From: Alistipes sp.
GTDB lineage: Bacteria; Bacteroidota; Bacteroidia; Bacteroidales; Rikenellaceae
Direction: 5' to 3'
NCBI GenBank assembly: GCA_017380955.1
Contig: JAFOCZ010000007.1
Span: forward strand, 1-20,305
DNA: 20,305 bases
Shown here: in pieces, positions 1 through 7,078 of the stretch
How the letters are laid out: each line of letters begins with the position of its first letter
How positions within the stretch are numbered: the stretch's first letter is position 1
Translations under genes and position numbers: made by a program
Notes under the pieces: generated by a model
Told to the model about the DNA's origin: nothing
What the model saw: only the letters and a program-made list of their open reading frames with translations
The model's database searches: none

Positions 1-274
1 CTGTGAGATAGCCATCGTTGGGATTGTAGATGTCTTGCATATCCAATGTGTGGTACAGCTCATCGTTGATATAAAGTACGAGCACGAAGCGACCGAGATC
101 CCAATTCTGAGCACGATATGCCTCTACGTGTACAGGGTTGAATGTCTCAGGCACTGGCGTCGGCTCAGGCTCTGGGGTAGGCGTAGGTTGTGGCTCAATC
201 TCTGTAGTAGGCATCTCGGCACACGCTGCCAACATAAGTGGCAACATAAGCAATAGATAGAAAAGCTTTTTCAT
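1..274 (-). CDS. Surface lipoprotein, 3'-truncated by window edge (paralogue of the gene at 410-2254)
   Basis: The frame is open from an ATG at 274 to the left edge of the window (91 complete codons), so the C-terminal part is missing. The N-terminus begins MKKLFYLLLMLPLMLAAC, a lipoprotein signal peptide with lipobox LAAC and lipidated Cys18. A Pro/Glu/Thr-rich linker follows (about residues 21-43). From residue 45 the protein aligns with residues 163-209 of the 614-residue neighbour: I count 36 identical of 47, including the shared stretch LYINDELYH. This copy therefore goes directly from linker to what is the second domain of the neighbour. It is probably exported, lipidated and surface-anchored. 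Its function is unknown. It has its own TAnnTTTG promoter and is separated from the neighbour by a terminator. Confidence 0.85.
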   Translation of the reverse strand, partial: MKKLFYLLLMLPLMLAACAEMPTTEIEPQPTPTPEPEPTPVPETFNPVHVEAYRAQNWDLGRFVLVLYINDELYHTLDMQDIYNPNDGYLT

Positions 275-313
275 CGTCGTAAGATCTCCGTATCTTGATG
301 GTTTCAACTATTA

Positions 314-321
314 CAAAGATA
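314..321 (-). promoter_or_regulatory. Bacteroidetes -7 promoter element (TATCTTTG) for the partial lipoprotein gene
   Basis: Read on the minus strand the sequence is TATCTTTG, an exact match to the Bacteroidetes TAnnTTTG element. It lies about 40 nt upstream of the ATG at 274. No good TTTG -33 element is visible at the usual distance, so the call rests on the -7 box and its position. Confidence 0.6.
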
Positions 322-355
322 GTGATTATTTTGATTGAATAGTACTATGTACAGA

Positions 356-388
356 TAAAAAAAGAGCCACCCCCGATGGGGTAGCTCT
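356..388 (-). terminator. Rho-independent terminator of the 614-residue lipoprotein gene
   Basis: On the minus strand an 11-bp stem (AGAGCTACCCC / GGGGTGGCTCT, one G-U pair) encloses an ATCG loop and is followed by seven T. It lies just downstream of the stop at 410 and separates the two lipoprotein genes into different transcripts. Confidence 0.9.
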
Positions 389-409
389 AAATTGATAGGT
401 TTGATACCG

Positions 410-2254
410 TTAGCGGCGGAAGTCAATCTTCTGCTTCTTAACGCTCACCTGCGACTTCTTCGCCTGTGCGTTGAGAGCCTTTGCAGAGTAGCCGCCAGCA
501 TAAGCATCAGCGGTAACGCTACCTGTAATCTTATTGCCGTTGTCGTCTACGCAGTCATAAGCGATGGTCATTGCGCCATTAGCACCTGCTGTGATTGTGA
601 TAGTACCATCGGCGATAGGAGCCATAGCACCACCGATACCACCATCTGCAAGCTCTGCATACCAGCAACCGAGCATATAGCCATCCTCGTCAACGCCACC
701 AGCTACGAACTTGCCCTTAGCATCGCTGAGGTCTGTAAGAAGGGTATAAGTACCTCTCCAGTCATCGTTTGCTGGGTCTACCAAGAGGTCGAGCAACAAG
801 TAACCACCATTACCTGTGTAAGGATCCTCGTACACCTCTACAAACCAGTTGTCGGTATCTGCAGTGTAGTAGTCGCCATAGTACTGTGCGAGGTGTATCC
901 AGCCTGTCTCGTTAAGCTCAAGGTCGCCCTCAAGGGTAGAGATGCCGTTGCCACCTTCATTGCCACCTGTATTGCCCAATGAGATATTACCCTCATATGT
1001 AACGGTAGCCTTGCGACCATCCTCCAATACGAACTCTGCTACGATCTTGTTATCGCTAACGGTTACTGTACCAGAAGTTGGCATATACCAAATGGCTGTC
1101 TCTGAGTCCTGTACGTAGAAACCGTATGTATAGGATGCTCCAGCGGTCAAGTTGTCGCAACTATCTGTTGGGTCAAATGTATAGACACCATTAGGAATAG
1201 TGATGCTCTCATTGAATTCGGTGTTGTAAAGGTCGAAATAGAAGTAAGTAGCGCCCTCAACAGCATAGTCGCCATCTACCACTACATCAGAGAGTACGAA
1301 ATAGTAGTTGTGAGTAGTTACGTCACCCTCTGGAGCGTAGTACTCACCACCAAAGAATGTAGCATTAAACACTATATCCTCACCTGGGGTTGGAGGCTCT
1401 GGAGTCTCACCGCCAAAGGTGAAACCATTGACAACACCTGTCCAGTCGATATTTAGGTGGTCACCATACTCCGACTCGAAGTATCCCTTGAGGTTTGTAG
1501 TGCCATCCTCGAAGTGTGTGATGGTAATCTCAGCGTCGGTTATATAAGCACCCTCGCCAGTCTCGATGTCCCACACGAAGTTTGACCACTCGGAGATAGC
1601 GCCCTCAGCCATAGAGTATACGCCAGCAGTGAGGTAACCATCGTTAGGGTTTACCATATCTTGCATATCCAACGAGTGATACAACTCATCGTTGATGTAG
1701 AGGTCCAACTCGAAGTTTCCGAGTTCCCAGTCCTGATCGCGGTATGCCACAACCTTCACTGGGTTGAATACCTGTGGCTCTGGCTTCTCCGCAGGCTCCA
1801 TATCGAGTACAGTGCCCTTATATGTGAAGCGGTAGAGTGCACCCTCAGCATCTGCCAACACCATCTCGAAAGAGTAGATATCGCCCTCGAGGCCTACTGT
1901 TACGTTACCCTCAGCGAACTCCACAAGCGCCTCAGTCTCAATGTTATGCAAATCAGCCGACTCGGGCTCATACTCACCAGCAGTCAACACTGCATCCTCA
2001 CCGCTAAGGAGCAATGAGAACTCATACAACTCTGCATCATCCACGAAGCACAACTGATAGTATGTGTCATCCAAGTCTACATCAGCACTTGGGATACGTG
2101 CCGCTGCAGCAAATGCCATATCCATCACATACTCAGGCTTAGGGTCTGGCTTAGGGTCTGGCTGTGGGTCTGGAGCAGGCTCTGGCGCAGGTTTCTCTGT
2201 ACATGCCGCGAATGCCAAAGGCAACGCAAGGAGTAGATAGAAAAGTTTTCTCAT
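410..2254 (-). CDS. Large multi-domain surface lipoprotein of unknown function
   Basis: The product has 614 residues. Residues 1-18 are a lipoprotein signal peptide (MRKLFYLLLALPLAFAAC, lipidated Cys18). A Pro/Asp/Glu/Lys-rich spacer covers 19-42. I then see four segments of similar beta-rich character, about 43-153, 161-282, 293-428 and 439-600, divided by Pro/Glu- or Gly/Asn-rich linkers. Several carry a block near their end of the type ITIT-x-DG-x-Y-x-G (around 242-274, 396-424, 550-585). They look like divergent copies of one beta-sandwich module. The C-terminus is a basic tail rich in Lys and Arg. It is likely an outer-membrane surface protein. The substrate is unknown and I recognise no catalytic motif. 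It is monocistronic, with its own promoter and terminator. The adjacent partial gene is a close paralogue. Confidence 0.85.
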   Translation of the reverse strand: MRKLFYLLLALPLAFAACTEKPAPEPAPDPQPDPKPDPKPEYVMDMAFAAAARIPSADVDLDDTYYQLCFVDDAELYEFSLLLSGEDAVLTAGEYEPESADLHNIETEALVEFAEGNVTVGLEGDIYSFEMVLADAEGALYRFTYKGTVLDMEPAEKPEPQVFNPVKVVAYRDQDWELGNFELDLYINDELYHSLDMQDMVNPNDGYLTAGVYSMAEGAISEWSNFVWDIETGEGAYITDAEITITHFEDGTTNLKGYFESEYGDHLNIDWTGVVNGFTFGGETPEPPTPGEDIVFNATFFGGEYYAPEGDVTTHNYYFVLSDVVVDGDYAVEGATYFYFDLYNTEFNESITIPNGVYTFDPTDSCDNLTAGASYTYGFYVQDSETAIWYMPTSGTVTVSDNKIVAEFVLEDGRKATVTYEGNISLGNTGGNEGGNGISTLEGDLELNETGWIHLAQYYGDYYTADTDNWFVEVYEDPYTGNGGYLLLDLLVDPANDDWRGTYTLLTDLSDAKGKFVAGGVDEDGYMLGCWYAELADGGIGGAMAPIADGTITITAGANGAMTIAYDCVDDNGNKITGSVTADAYAGGYSAKALNAQAKKSQVSVKKQKIDFRR

Positions 2255-2299
2255 AGTTGTAAGTTTTTAGTTTATAGGTTGTTTTACGTTTCCTACATA

Positions 2300-2330
2300 C
2301 AAATATAGTAAAAAATAGTGATATTGCAAT
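2300..2330 (-). promoter_or_regulatory. Promoter of the 614-residue lipoprotein gene
   Basis: On the minus strand the -7 element TATATTTG (2300-2307) matches TAnnTTTG. A weak -33-like ATTG (2327-2330) lies 19 nt upstream of it. The expected start of transcription gives a leader of about 40 nt before the ATG at 2254. The repeat element begins about 13 bp upstream of the -33 position. Confidence 0.65.
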
Positions 2331-2342
2331 AGCAAACCACAA

Positions 2343-2634
2343 TTTTTAAGTGAGCAATGAGGAATTAGTAATGAGTAATGTGGTCATCTCTTCGAGATGA
2401 TTTTGAGACTCGACTATGTCATTCTGAGCGGAACGTAGTGGAGTCGAAGAATCTCCTCGCTATGTGTTCGTTGTCAACGGTGCGCCCTACGAGGAGATCC
2501 CTCGGCAGGCTCGGGATGACATACTATACTAATATACACGCGTCGCAGACACCACACTTTTCACCTTTCACTTTTCACTTTATAATCGCCTCGCAGAGGC
2601 GACCCATTACTAATTACTCACTCCTCACTCCTCA
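2343..2634. repeat. Modular intergenic repeat element R1 (heptamer arms, small hairpins, central palindrome)
   Basis: The left arm holds four 7-bp units (2351-2378: TGAGCAA, TGAGGAA, TTAGTAA, TGAGTAA). The right arm, on the opposite strand, has units TGAGGAG, TGAGGAG, TGAGTAA and TTAGTAA (2634 down to 2607). The arms form an imperfect inverted repeat, with 19 of 22 matching between 2352-2373 and 2605-2626. Inside lie hairpins CATCTC-TTC-GAGATG (2385-2399), GTC-GCA-GAC (2542-2550) and CGCCTC-GCA-GAGGCG (2587-2601), a second heptamer stretch of the TGAAAAG type (about 2555-2580, minus strand), and the 105-bp palindromic repeat. This fills the gap between the lipoprotein promoter and the glycosyltransferase; its right end overlaps the last codons of that gene. 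Confidence 0.8.
2417..2522. repeat. 105-bp palindromic dispersed repeat, copy 1
   Basis: The unit starts TGTCATTCTGAGC and ends GCTCGGGATGACA, which pair at 11 of 13 positions. An inner pair, GAATCTCCTCG and CGAGGAGATCC, matches at 10 of 11. A near-identical second copy lies at 3769-3873, and both are followed by the same TACTATACTAATA flank. Repeats with these ends are familiar from many bacterial genomes. No coding capacity is apparent. Confidence 0.85.
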
Positions 2635-3511
2635 TTCCCCTCGTGATTCCCTTCCTCAGCCTCAGCAGATACCTCGCCTGTGCGGGACGGTGCACAAGAC
2701 ACAACAACAGCGTTGCGCACCACTTGAGGGCCTCGCCAATGTATAACGCCACTATGCGGTTGTGAATCTCGGCACGACGACGCTTGCTTAGGCCTATGTT
2801 ATAGGCCAGACGGTCGAAATACTCCGCCGTGAGTTTCTCGGCAGGGATTATGTGGTACATCACCGCACGAGGAACATAGTAGCACGCCATACCCTCCCTC
2901 GCCATACGCTCAAAGAGGTCGCTCTCCTCACCGCCGAGCAGACGCTTTCCCGTGCGTCCTAACGAGGTGTCAAATACGCCGATACGTTCAAAAACCTCAC
3001 GGCGCATAGCCATATTACCACCTCCGGGTATGCGACCCTTGGGGAATGGCACTACCACCTCGCCAAAGTCCATAGGGTTGGCTATAGGCTGCTCCACGTA
3101 GCGCGACATCCATCGTGGTCGCCCTGTGGGGTACTCGGCAATAATCTTGCCTCCCGCGGACATAGCATCCGCCTGAGTATCAAAGAGTTCTATGTATGCA
3201 GTGATGAAATCGGGTACTATGCGCTCATCATCATCTATGAACGCAAGGATATCACCCTCGGCACGACGTATGCCGGCGTTGCGTGCTGCGGAGAGTCCCT
3301 GCTCAGCCTCGAAGCAGTAGTGTATGTTGAGATTTGGGTGTTGCTCCTGGAATGCTGTGACCCTTTGGTGTGTATCATCTTTGGAGTTGTTATCCACGAC
3401 GATGCACTCCCACAGCGATGGTGTAGCGCACTGCGCTGCCACGGAGCGTAGTGTTACCATCAGTTGTTCTGCACGGTTATACGTTGCAATTATCAGCGAA
3501 AGACGTATCAT
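2618..3511 (-). CDS. Family 2 glycosyltransferase (GT-A fold)
   Basis: The product has 297 residues. It opens with LSLIIATYNR, the usual first beta strand and loop of GT2 enzymes. The nucleotide-binding Asp region is VVDNNSKDD (38-46). The metal-binding acidic motif is DDDE at 93-96. A catalytic-base-type motif GGEESDLFERM lies at 193-203. A hydrophobic segment at about 262-273 and a basic C-terminus suggest membrane association. It should transfer a sugar from a nucleotide-sugar to a polysaccharide or lipid acceptor, but the acceptor cannot be told: no other polysaccharide gene is nearby. The last five residues (MRSEE) and the stop codon are encoded by repeat heptamers of element R1. A -7 promoter box lies only 4 nt before the ATG. 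The next gene upstream is 429 bp away across element R2, so it is probably transcribed alone. Confidence 0.9.
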   Translation of the reverse strand: MIRLSLIIATYNRAEQLMVTLRSVAAQCATPSLWECIVVDNNSKDDTHQRVTAFQEQHPNLNIHYCFEAEQGLSAARNAGIRRAEGDILAFIDDDERIVPDFITAYIELFDTQADAMSAGGKIIAEYPTGRPRWMSRYVEQPIANPMDFGEVVVPFPKGRIPGGGNMAMRREVFERIGVFDTSLGRTGKRLLGGEESDLFERMAREGMACYYVPRAVMYHIIPAEKLTAEYFDRLAYNIGLSKRRRAEIHNRIVALYIGEALKWCATLLLCLVHRPAQARYLLRLRKGITRGMRSEE

Positions 3512-3515
3512 AGTG

Positions 3516-3523
3516 CAAAGATA
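3516..3523 (-). promoter_or_regulatory. Putative -7 promoter element (TATCTTTG) directly before the glycosyltransferase start
   Basis: TATCTTTG on the minus strand matches TAnnTTTG and ends 4 nt before the ATG at 3511. If used, transcription would start at or within a few bases of the start codon, giving a leaderless or nearly leaderless mRNA. No TTTG is seen at the -33 position, where the repeat arm lies instead. Confidence 0.5.
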
Positions 3524-3640
3524 ACAAAAAAAGTGAAAGGAGAAAGGTGAAAACTGAAAAGTATGGCGTCTGCGACGGTTTTTAAGTGAAAAGTGAAAGG
3601 TGAAAACTGAAAAGTGTGGTGCGCTAAAGCGCTGAGTTTA

Positions 3641-3760
3641 TTATGGGGATTGATGGGGACTAATAGGGATTGATGGGGAATTACCCATAACTACGCATCT
3701 CTCCCCATCTCTCCCCATCTCTCCCCATCTCTCCCCATCTCTCCCCATAACTACCCTGAC
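3641..3760. repeat. 10-bp-period array, G-rich then C-rich
   Basis: Twelve consecutive 10-bp blocks can be read in one register. Four are G-rich (such as TTATGGGGAT and TGATGGGGAC). They are followed by C-rich blocks, including four exact CTCCCCATCT units at 3701-3740 and a fifth beginning CTCCCCAT at 3741. The second half resembles the reverse complement of the first, so the array is also an imperfect inverted repeat. The repeat unit is too short and lacks spacers for a CRISPR. Confidence 0.9.
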
Positions 3761-3768
3761 ACAAGAAA

Positions 3769-3873
3769 TGTCATTCTGAGCGGAACGAAGTGTAGTCGAA
3801 GAATCTCCTCGTTATGTGCTCGTTGTCTACGGTTTGTATATTAGGAGATCCCTCGGCTTCGCTCGGGATGACA
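3769..3873. repeat. 105-bp palindromic dispersed repeat, copy 2
   Basis: Same unit as at 2417-2522 and in the same orientation, with TGTCATTCTGAGC and GCTCGGGATGACA ends and an inner AATCTCCT / AGGAGATC pair. Divergence from copy 1 is concentrated in the loop region. It is followed by the same TACTATACTAATA sequence and the GTC-GCA-GAC hairpin, so the repeated block extends beyond the palindrome. Confidence 0.85.
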
Positions 3874-3940
3874 TACTATACTAATAGACACGCGTCGCAG
3901 ACGCCTTACTTTTCAGTTTTCACCTTTCACTTTTCACCTT

Positions 3941-5995
3941 TCACCTCGTTTTAAACTTCGGCGTGATGCCCACGAAAACCTCGAAGTTGATGCCTGGCAT
4001 AGGGCGTGACAATACCGAGAGATACTCCTCGTTGAAGAGGTTATTCACAGTGCCCTTCAGCGAGATATCTGCCCAGCGGAGGCTGATGACGCGCTCGAGG
4101 GATATGTTCGACATAAAGTATGGCGGTAACTTTCCCGATAGCGAGATGTCGTTCGACGACATTGTGTAGCGCACCGAGTAGTAGCACCACTTATATAGGA
4201 ACGACCACTTACGCCACGTCACGAGTCCTGTCACCGACGATGATAACTCGGGAACGTAGGGCAACTGCTTACCCACCGACTTATCCGCCGGTGTGCGAGG
4301 CTCGCCGATGTTCACAGATGGTGTCCACGAGAATGTGCCGTCGATGCCGAGATGCCAATCTTTGGCAAGGGTTATGTCGAGGTCCGCCTTGGTCTCGATG
4401 CCATAGGCGTGCACATCCTTGATGTTGTCGGGCGAGAAGAAGCCCTTGGGTGTTGGCAACCATATAATCCAGTCCGAGATGTAGGACTCAAACCACGTTG
4501 CTGAGCCACTCAGCGAGTACAGACCCTCTCTGCCCACGGCGAAGGATAGCCCTGCGTCATATGTCCAGCCGCTCTCGCTGCGCAGGTCGGGGTTACCACC
4601 AGGCAGGAAGTATAGGTCGTTGAGCGTCGGGAAGCGATAGTTGCGCGATATAGATGCCTTAGCCACGATGTTTCCTGCCCTCGACACCACGCCATCCACA
4701 AACAGCGCTGGGATTATCGGTGTCCACTCCTTGCCAAACATCTCCTCACGCACCACCAACGACACTCCTATGCTCTCCGTAGGTCGCCACTTCGCCGATA
4801 CGGATGCCGATACCTCGGGGCGTCCCTTCCTGTATCCCACGATGGCCTTGTTACCATCCTGACGCACGATGTTCTTATCTTCGCTGACGACGATATGCTG
4901 GTGCAGCGATACGTTGGCCGTGAAGAGCCACTTGTTACCTATGGAGTATTCGCCATCTGCCTGACCATATATGGTGTTTATACGCGAACGTGAGCGTGTC
5001 ATAACCGCCATTATGCCATTTCCCACATCACGCTTATAGTCATACGCCATCCAGGTGTAGATATATCCCGCCTTAGCGCCTATCTTCCAGCCATCACGCA
5101 GATGGTCCCACGACACCACGCCACGGAATGTCTGCTCACGTTGGCGGTTGTCGAAGTCGGTGTCGTCGCCGTGGTCCACGGTGAGCATCGCCAACTCACG
5201 GTTGGAGTTTATGTACCAGGCGTTGAGACCTATGCGGTCACCCTTGCCCGTGTTGTAGTACACCTCTTGCAGTATGTGCAGGTCTTTGTACGCACCACTG
5301 CGGTTACGCTCCACGGGGTAGTATTGGTCTGCGATGTTCATATCCTCATCGTAGACATTCTCCTTCTTGTCGTGGTTACGATATTTGTAATCGTTTGGTG
5401 ATGAGGAGTATACCGCTCGTGTAGATACCTGCCAGTGGTCATTGCCGTATGTCAGGCGCAGAAACTCATCGAAGGTCTTGAACGAGCCCACACCCTGGAT
5501 ATACTGCAAGCCGAAACCACGGTTGTCGGCAGGCTTCGTGGCGAGTTTCACTGCACCGCCCAAGCCACCACCTGTCTCATTCACCGACGATGTGCCGTGC
5601 AGCAGCGATGCGTCATCCACGAAGAACGAGGGTATCATCGAGAAGTCGGTCATACCGAGCATCGGCGAGTTTATCTTCATACCGTTCCACGACACCTGGG
5701 TGTGCGAGGGTGATGTACCACGAAACGACACCGTTGATAGCGTTGCACGACCATAGTTCTTCACAAATATCGAGGTGTTGAACGTCAGCACATCGGCCAT
5801 CGACAGAGCGATGTTCTCCTTGAGGGCTATGGTGTCGAGTTTTGTCTCGGTTATGGCTATCTCCTTCATAGGGCGGTTGCCATACACCGCCACCTCACCC
5901 ACACGAATACCGCGTGTCGCCCAGTTGCGTGTGTCATCCTGCGCTATGGCGATAAGGGGTGCGAAGGTCAGAAGTATGAGTATCAGTCTCTTCAT
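3941..5995 (-). CDS. btuB: TonB-dependent outer-membrane receptor, BtuB-like (cobalamin/corrinoid)
   Basis: The product has 684 residues. Residues 1-18 are a cleavable signal peptide ending AIA before Gln19. A short lead with a possible TonB-box-like stretch (VGEVAVYG) is followed by a plug domain at about 45-155, with SFRGTSPSHTQVSWNG and the Gly-rich ETGGGLGGAV typical of plugs. The rest is a 22-strand-type barrel with a conserved end segment (TVNNLFNEEYLSV). The N-terminal carboxypeptidase-like domain of SusC proteins is absent, as in BtuB. It is the last gene of an operon under a cobalamin riboswitch and lies 21 bp after a BtuG-like lipoprotein, so corrinoid import powered by TonB is the natural role. 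The usual terminal aromatic residue is followed by an extra KTR, and the stop codon is the TGA of the outermost repeat heptamer of R2. The gene symbol is by function, not by direct comparison. Confidence 0.9.
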   Translation of the reverse strand: MKRLILILLTFAPLIAIAQDDTRNWATRGIRVGEVAVYGNRPMKEIAITETKLDTIALKENIALSMADVLTFNTSIFVKNYGRATLSTVSFRGTSPSHTQVSWNGMKINSPMLGMTDFSMIPSFFVDDASLLHGTSSVNETGGGLGGAVKLATKPADNRGFGLQYIQGVGSFKTFDEFLRLTYGNDHWQVSTRAVYSSSPNDYKYRNHDKKENVYDEDMNIADQYYPVERNRSGAYKDLHILQEVYYNTGKGDRIGLNAWYINSNRELAMLTVDHGDDTDFDNRQREQTFRGVVSWDHLRDGWKIGAKAGYIYTWMAYDYKRDVGNGIMAVMTRSRSRINTIYGQADGEYSIGNKWLFTANVSLHQHIVVSEDKNIVRQDGNKAIVGYRKGRPEVSASVSAKWRPTESIGVSLVVREEMFGKEWTPIIPALFVDGVVSRAGNIVAKASISRNYRFPTLNDLYFLPGGNPDLRSESGWTYDAGLSFAVGREGLYSLSGSATWFESYISDWIIWLPTPKGFFSPDNIKDVHAYGIETKADLDITLAKDWHLGIDGTFSWTPSVNIGEPRTPADKSVGKQLPYVPELSSSVTGLVTWRKWSFLYKWCYYSVRYTMSSNDISLSGKLPPYFMSNISLERVISLRWADISLKGTVNNLFNEEYLSVLSRPMPGINFEVFVGITPKFKTR

Positions 5996-6016
5996 AGTAA
6001 TAGTGGGGTAGTGGTG

Positions 6017-7078
6017 TTACTTCCAGCAGAATGCTCCGGGGATGATGCCAACATAGAAACTATCGAGCAACTCCTTATCCTTCGAGTAGCGATATACCAT
6101 TCCCTGCTGCACATAGTCTATGGCATCGGCGATGTATACATCTCCCGTGCGTGGGCATACCGTGAGACCATAGTACAACGTGTTGTCGTAGGGTAGGAAG
6201 GGGCGTACTGGCACCATATCTGCCGTCACGTCCATCTCCCACACATCGTCGTTGAGCCAATAGATTTTATCCTTCGTGCCGTTCAACTGCACCTCCGAAG
6301 GCCAGTCGCCAAACGAGAATCGAAACTGCTTCTCGATGGTGAATGTCTCGGCATCTATGCGATATAGCGATGGTGCTTCGTGACCATATGGCGAGCCCTC
6401 GTAGCCACCATCTGTCACCGTCCACAACTTGTTGTTGCAGTCCATAACCAGCGATGTAGGCTGTATTCCCACTACCAACTCGTCCACCACCTTGTCGGTC
6501 TCGGTGTCAATCTTCAGTATACGGTTTTGGTACGACCAGCAGTTTACATACACATACTTGCCATACTGCACCATCTGCTCCGTAGATCCCGACTCCATCG
6601 TCATATTCGGGATGTTGATATATCCCGTAATCTCATAACGCTTGGGGTTTACGATGAATATACGGTTATCCCAAATCTGCGTTATGTATGCCTTATCATC
6701 CGATATGAAGTGTATGTAGCGTGGTGATGTCAGGTTTGTTATGCGTCCCACCTCCTTGAAGGTATTGATGTCTATGGCAAACACCACGTGGGAGTTGTTC
6801 ACCACAACCCAGCCTATGCCATCGCGGATTATCATACTCTGACACACATCGCCCAACTTCATAGCGTTGGAGCGGTAGAATACCTCGTTCTGCACCTCCT
6901 TGGTCACAGGGTCGTAGTAGGATAGCGTGGCGTTGCCATACTGGAAGTTACCCTCGTTGCAGATGAAGAGACCTTCACCCGATGCCGAGGTGTCAAACTC
7001 CTCCTCAAGGCCATACTCCCACTTCATACACGCGGTGAGAGATATAATAACAAATATGTATAGCGATAACCTACTCAT
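6017..7078 (-). CDS. btuG: BtuG-type surface lipoprotein, beta-propeller (YncE/DUF5074-like)
   Basis: The product has 353 residues from the ATG at 7078. A TTG codon at 7084 would add two residues, but the ATG overlaps the upstream stop as ATGAGTAG, the usual tight coupling, and is preferred. The lipobox is SLTAC with Cys17. The mature part opens GLFICNEGNFQYGNATLSYYD and continues with repeated strands of the YncE kind (VVNNSHVVFAIDINTFKEVG, YVYVNCWSYQNRILKID, LWTVTDGGYEG), consistent with a seven-bladed propeller. In Bacteroides, BtuG proteins bind B12 very tightly at the surface and sit on BtuB as a lid. Here the gene lies directly before btuB and is riboswitch-controlled, which fits that role. 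Assignment is from family features and context. Confidence 0.85.
   Translation of the reverse strand: MSRLSLYIFVIISLTACMKWEYGLEEEFDTSASGEGLFICNEGNFQYGNATLSYYDPVTKEVQNEVFYRSNAMKLGDVCQSMIIRDGIGWVVVNNSHVVFAIDINTFKEVGRITNLTSPRYIHFISDDKAYITQIWDNRIFIVNPKRYEITGYINIPNMTMESGSTEQMVQYGKYVYVNCWSYQNRILKIDTETDKVVDELVVGIQPTSLVMDCNNKLWTVTDGGYEGSPYGHEAPSLYRIDAETFTIEKQFRFSFGDWPSEVQLNGTKDKIYWLNDDVWEMDVTADMVPVRPFLPYDNTLYYGLTVCPRTGDVYIADAIDYVQQGMVYRYSKDKELLDSFYVGIIPGAFCWK

Larger units (their letters stand above)
3531..3946. repeat. Modular intergenic repeat element R2, the most complete copy
   Basis: Left arm: heptamers at 3534-3561, hairpin GTC-TGC-GAC (3568-3576), a second heptamer array at 3587-3614, then hairpin GCGCT-AA-AGCGC (3621-3632). 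Core: a 10-bp-period array (3641-3760) and the 105-bp palindrome (3769-3873). Right arm: hairpin GTC-GCA-GAC (3894-3902) and five heptamers on the minus strand (3909-3943). The stretch from GGTGAAAACTG to CTGCGACG on the left matches the reverse complement of the right arm at 31 of 32 positions, so the element has long, well-kept inverted ends. No ORF of note lies inside. It fills the whole gap between the TonB receptor stop and the glycosyltransferase promoter. Confidence 0.85.

Noticed and set aside
392..982. Plus-strand ORF of 196 codons opposite the 614-residue lipoprotein
   Set aside because: It is a shadow of the minus-strand gene, which has a signal peptide, promoter and terminator. 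The plus frame has no recognisable domain.
2343..2634. Insertion sequence with transposase
   Set aside because: Inverted arms are present, but there is no transposase ORF in this or any other element of the window and no clear target-site duplication.
2378..2746. Plus-strand ORF of 122 codons over element R1
   Set aside because: It runs through repeats and into the antisense of the glycosyltransferase, so its codons are repeat sequence with no protein-like pattern.
3699..3750. CTCCCCATCT tandem array as a CRISPR
   Set aside because: The units are 10 bp and directly adjacent, with no unique spacers, and there are no cas genes.
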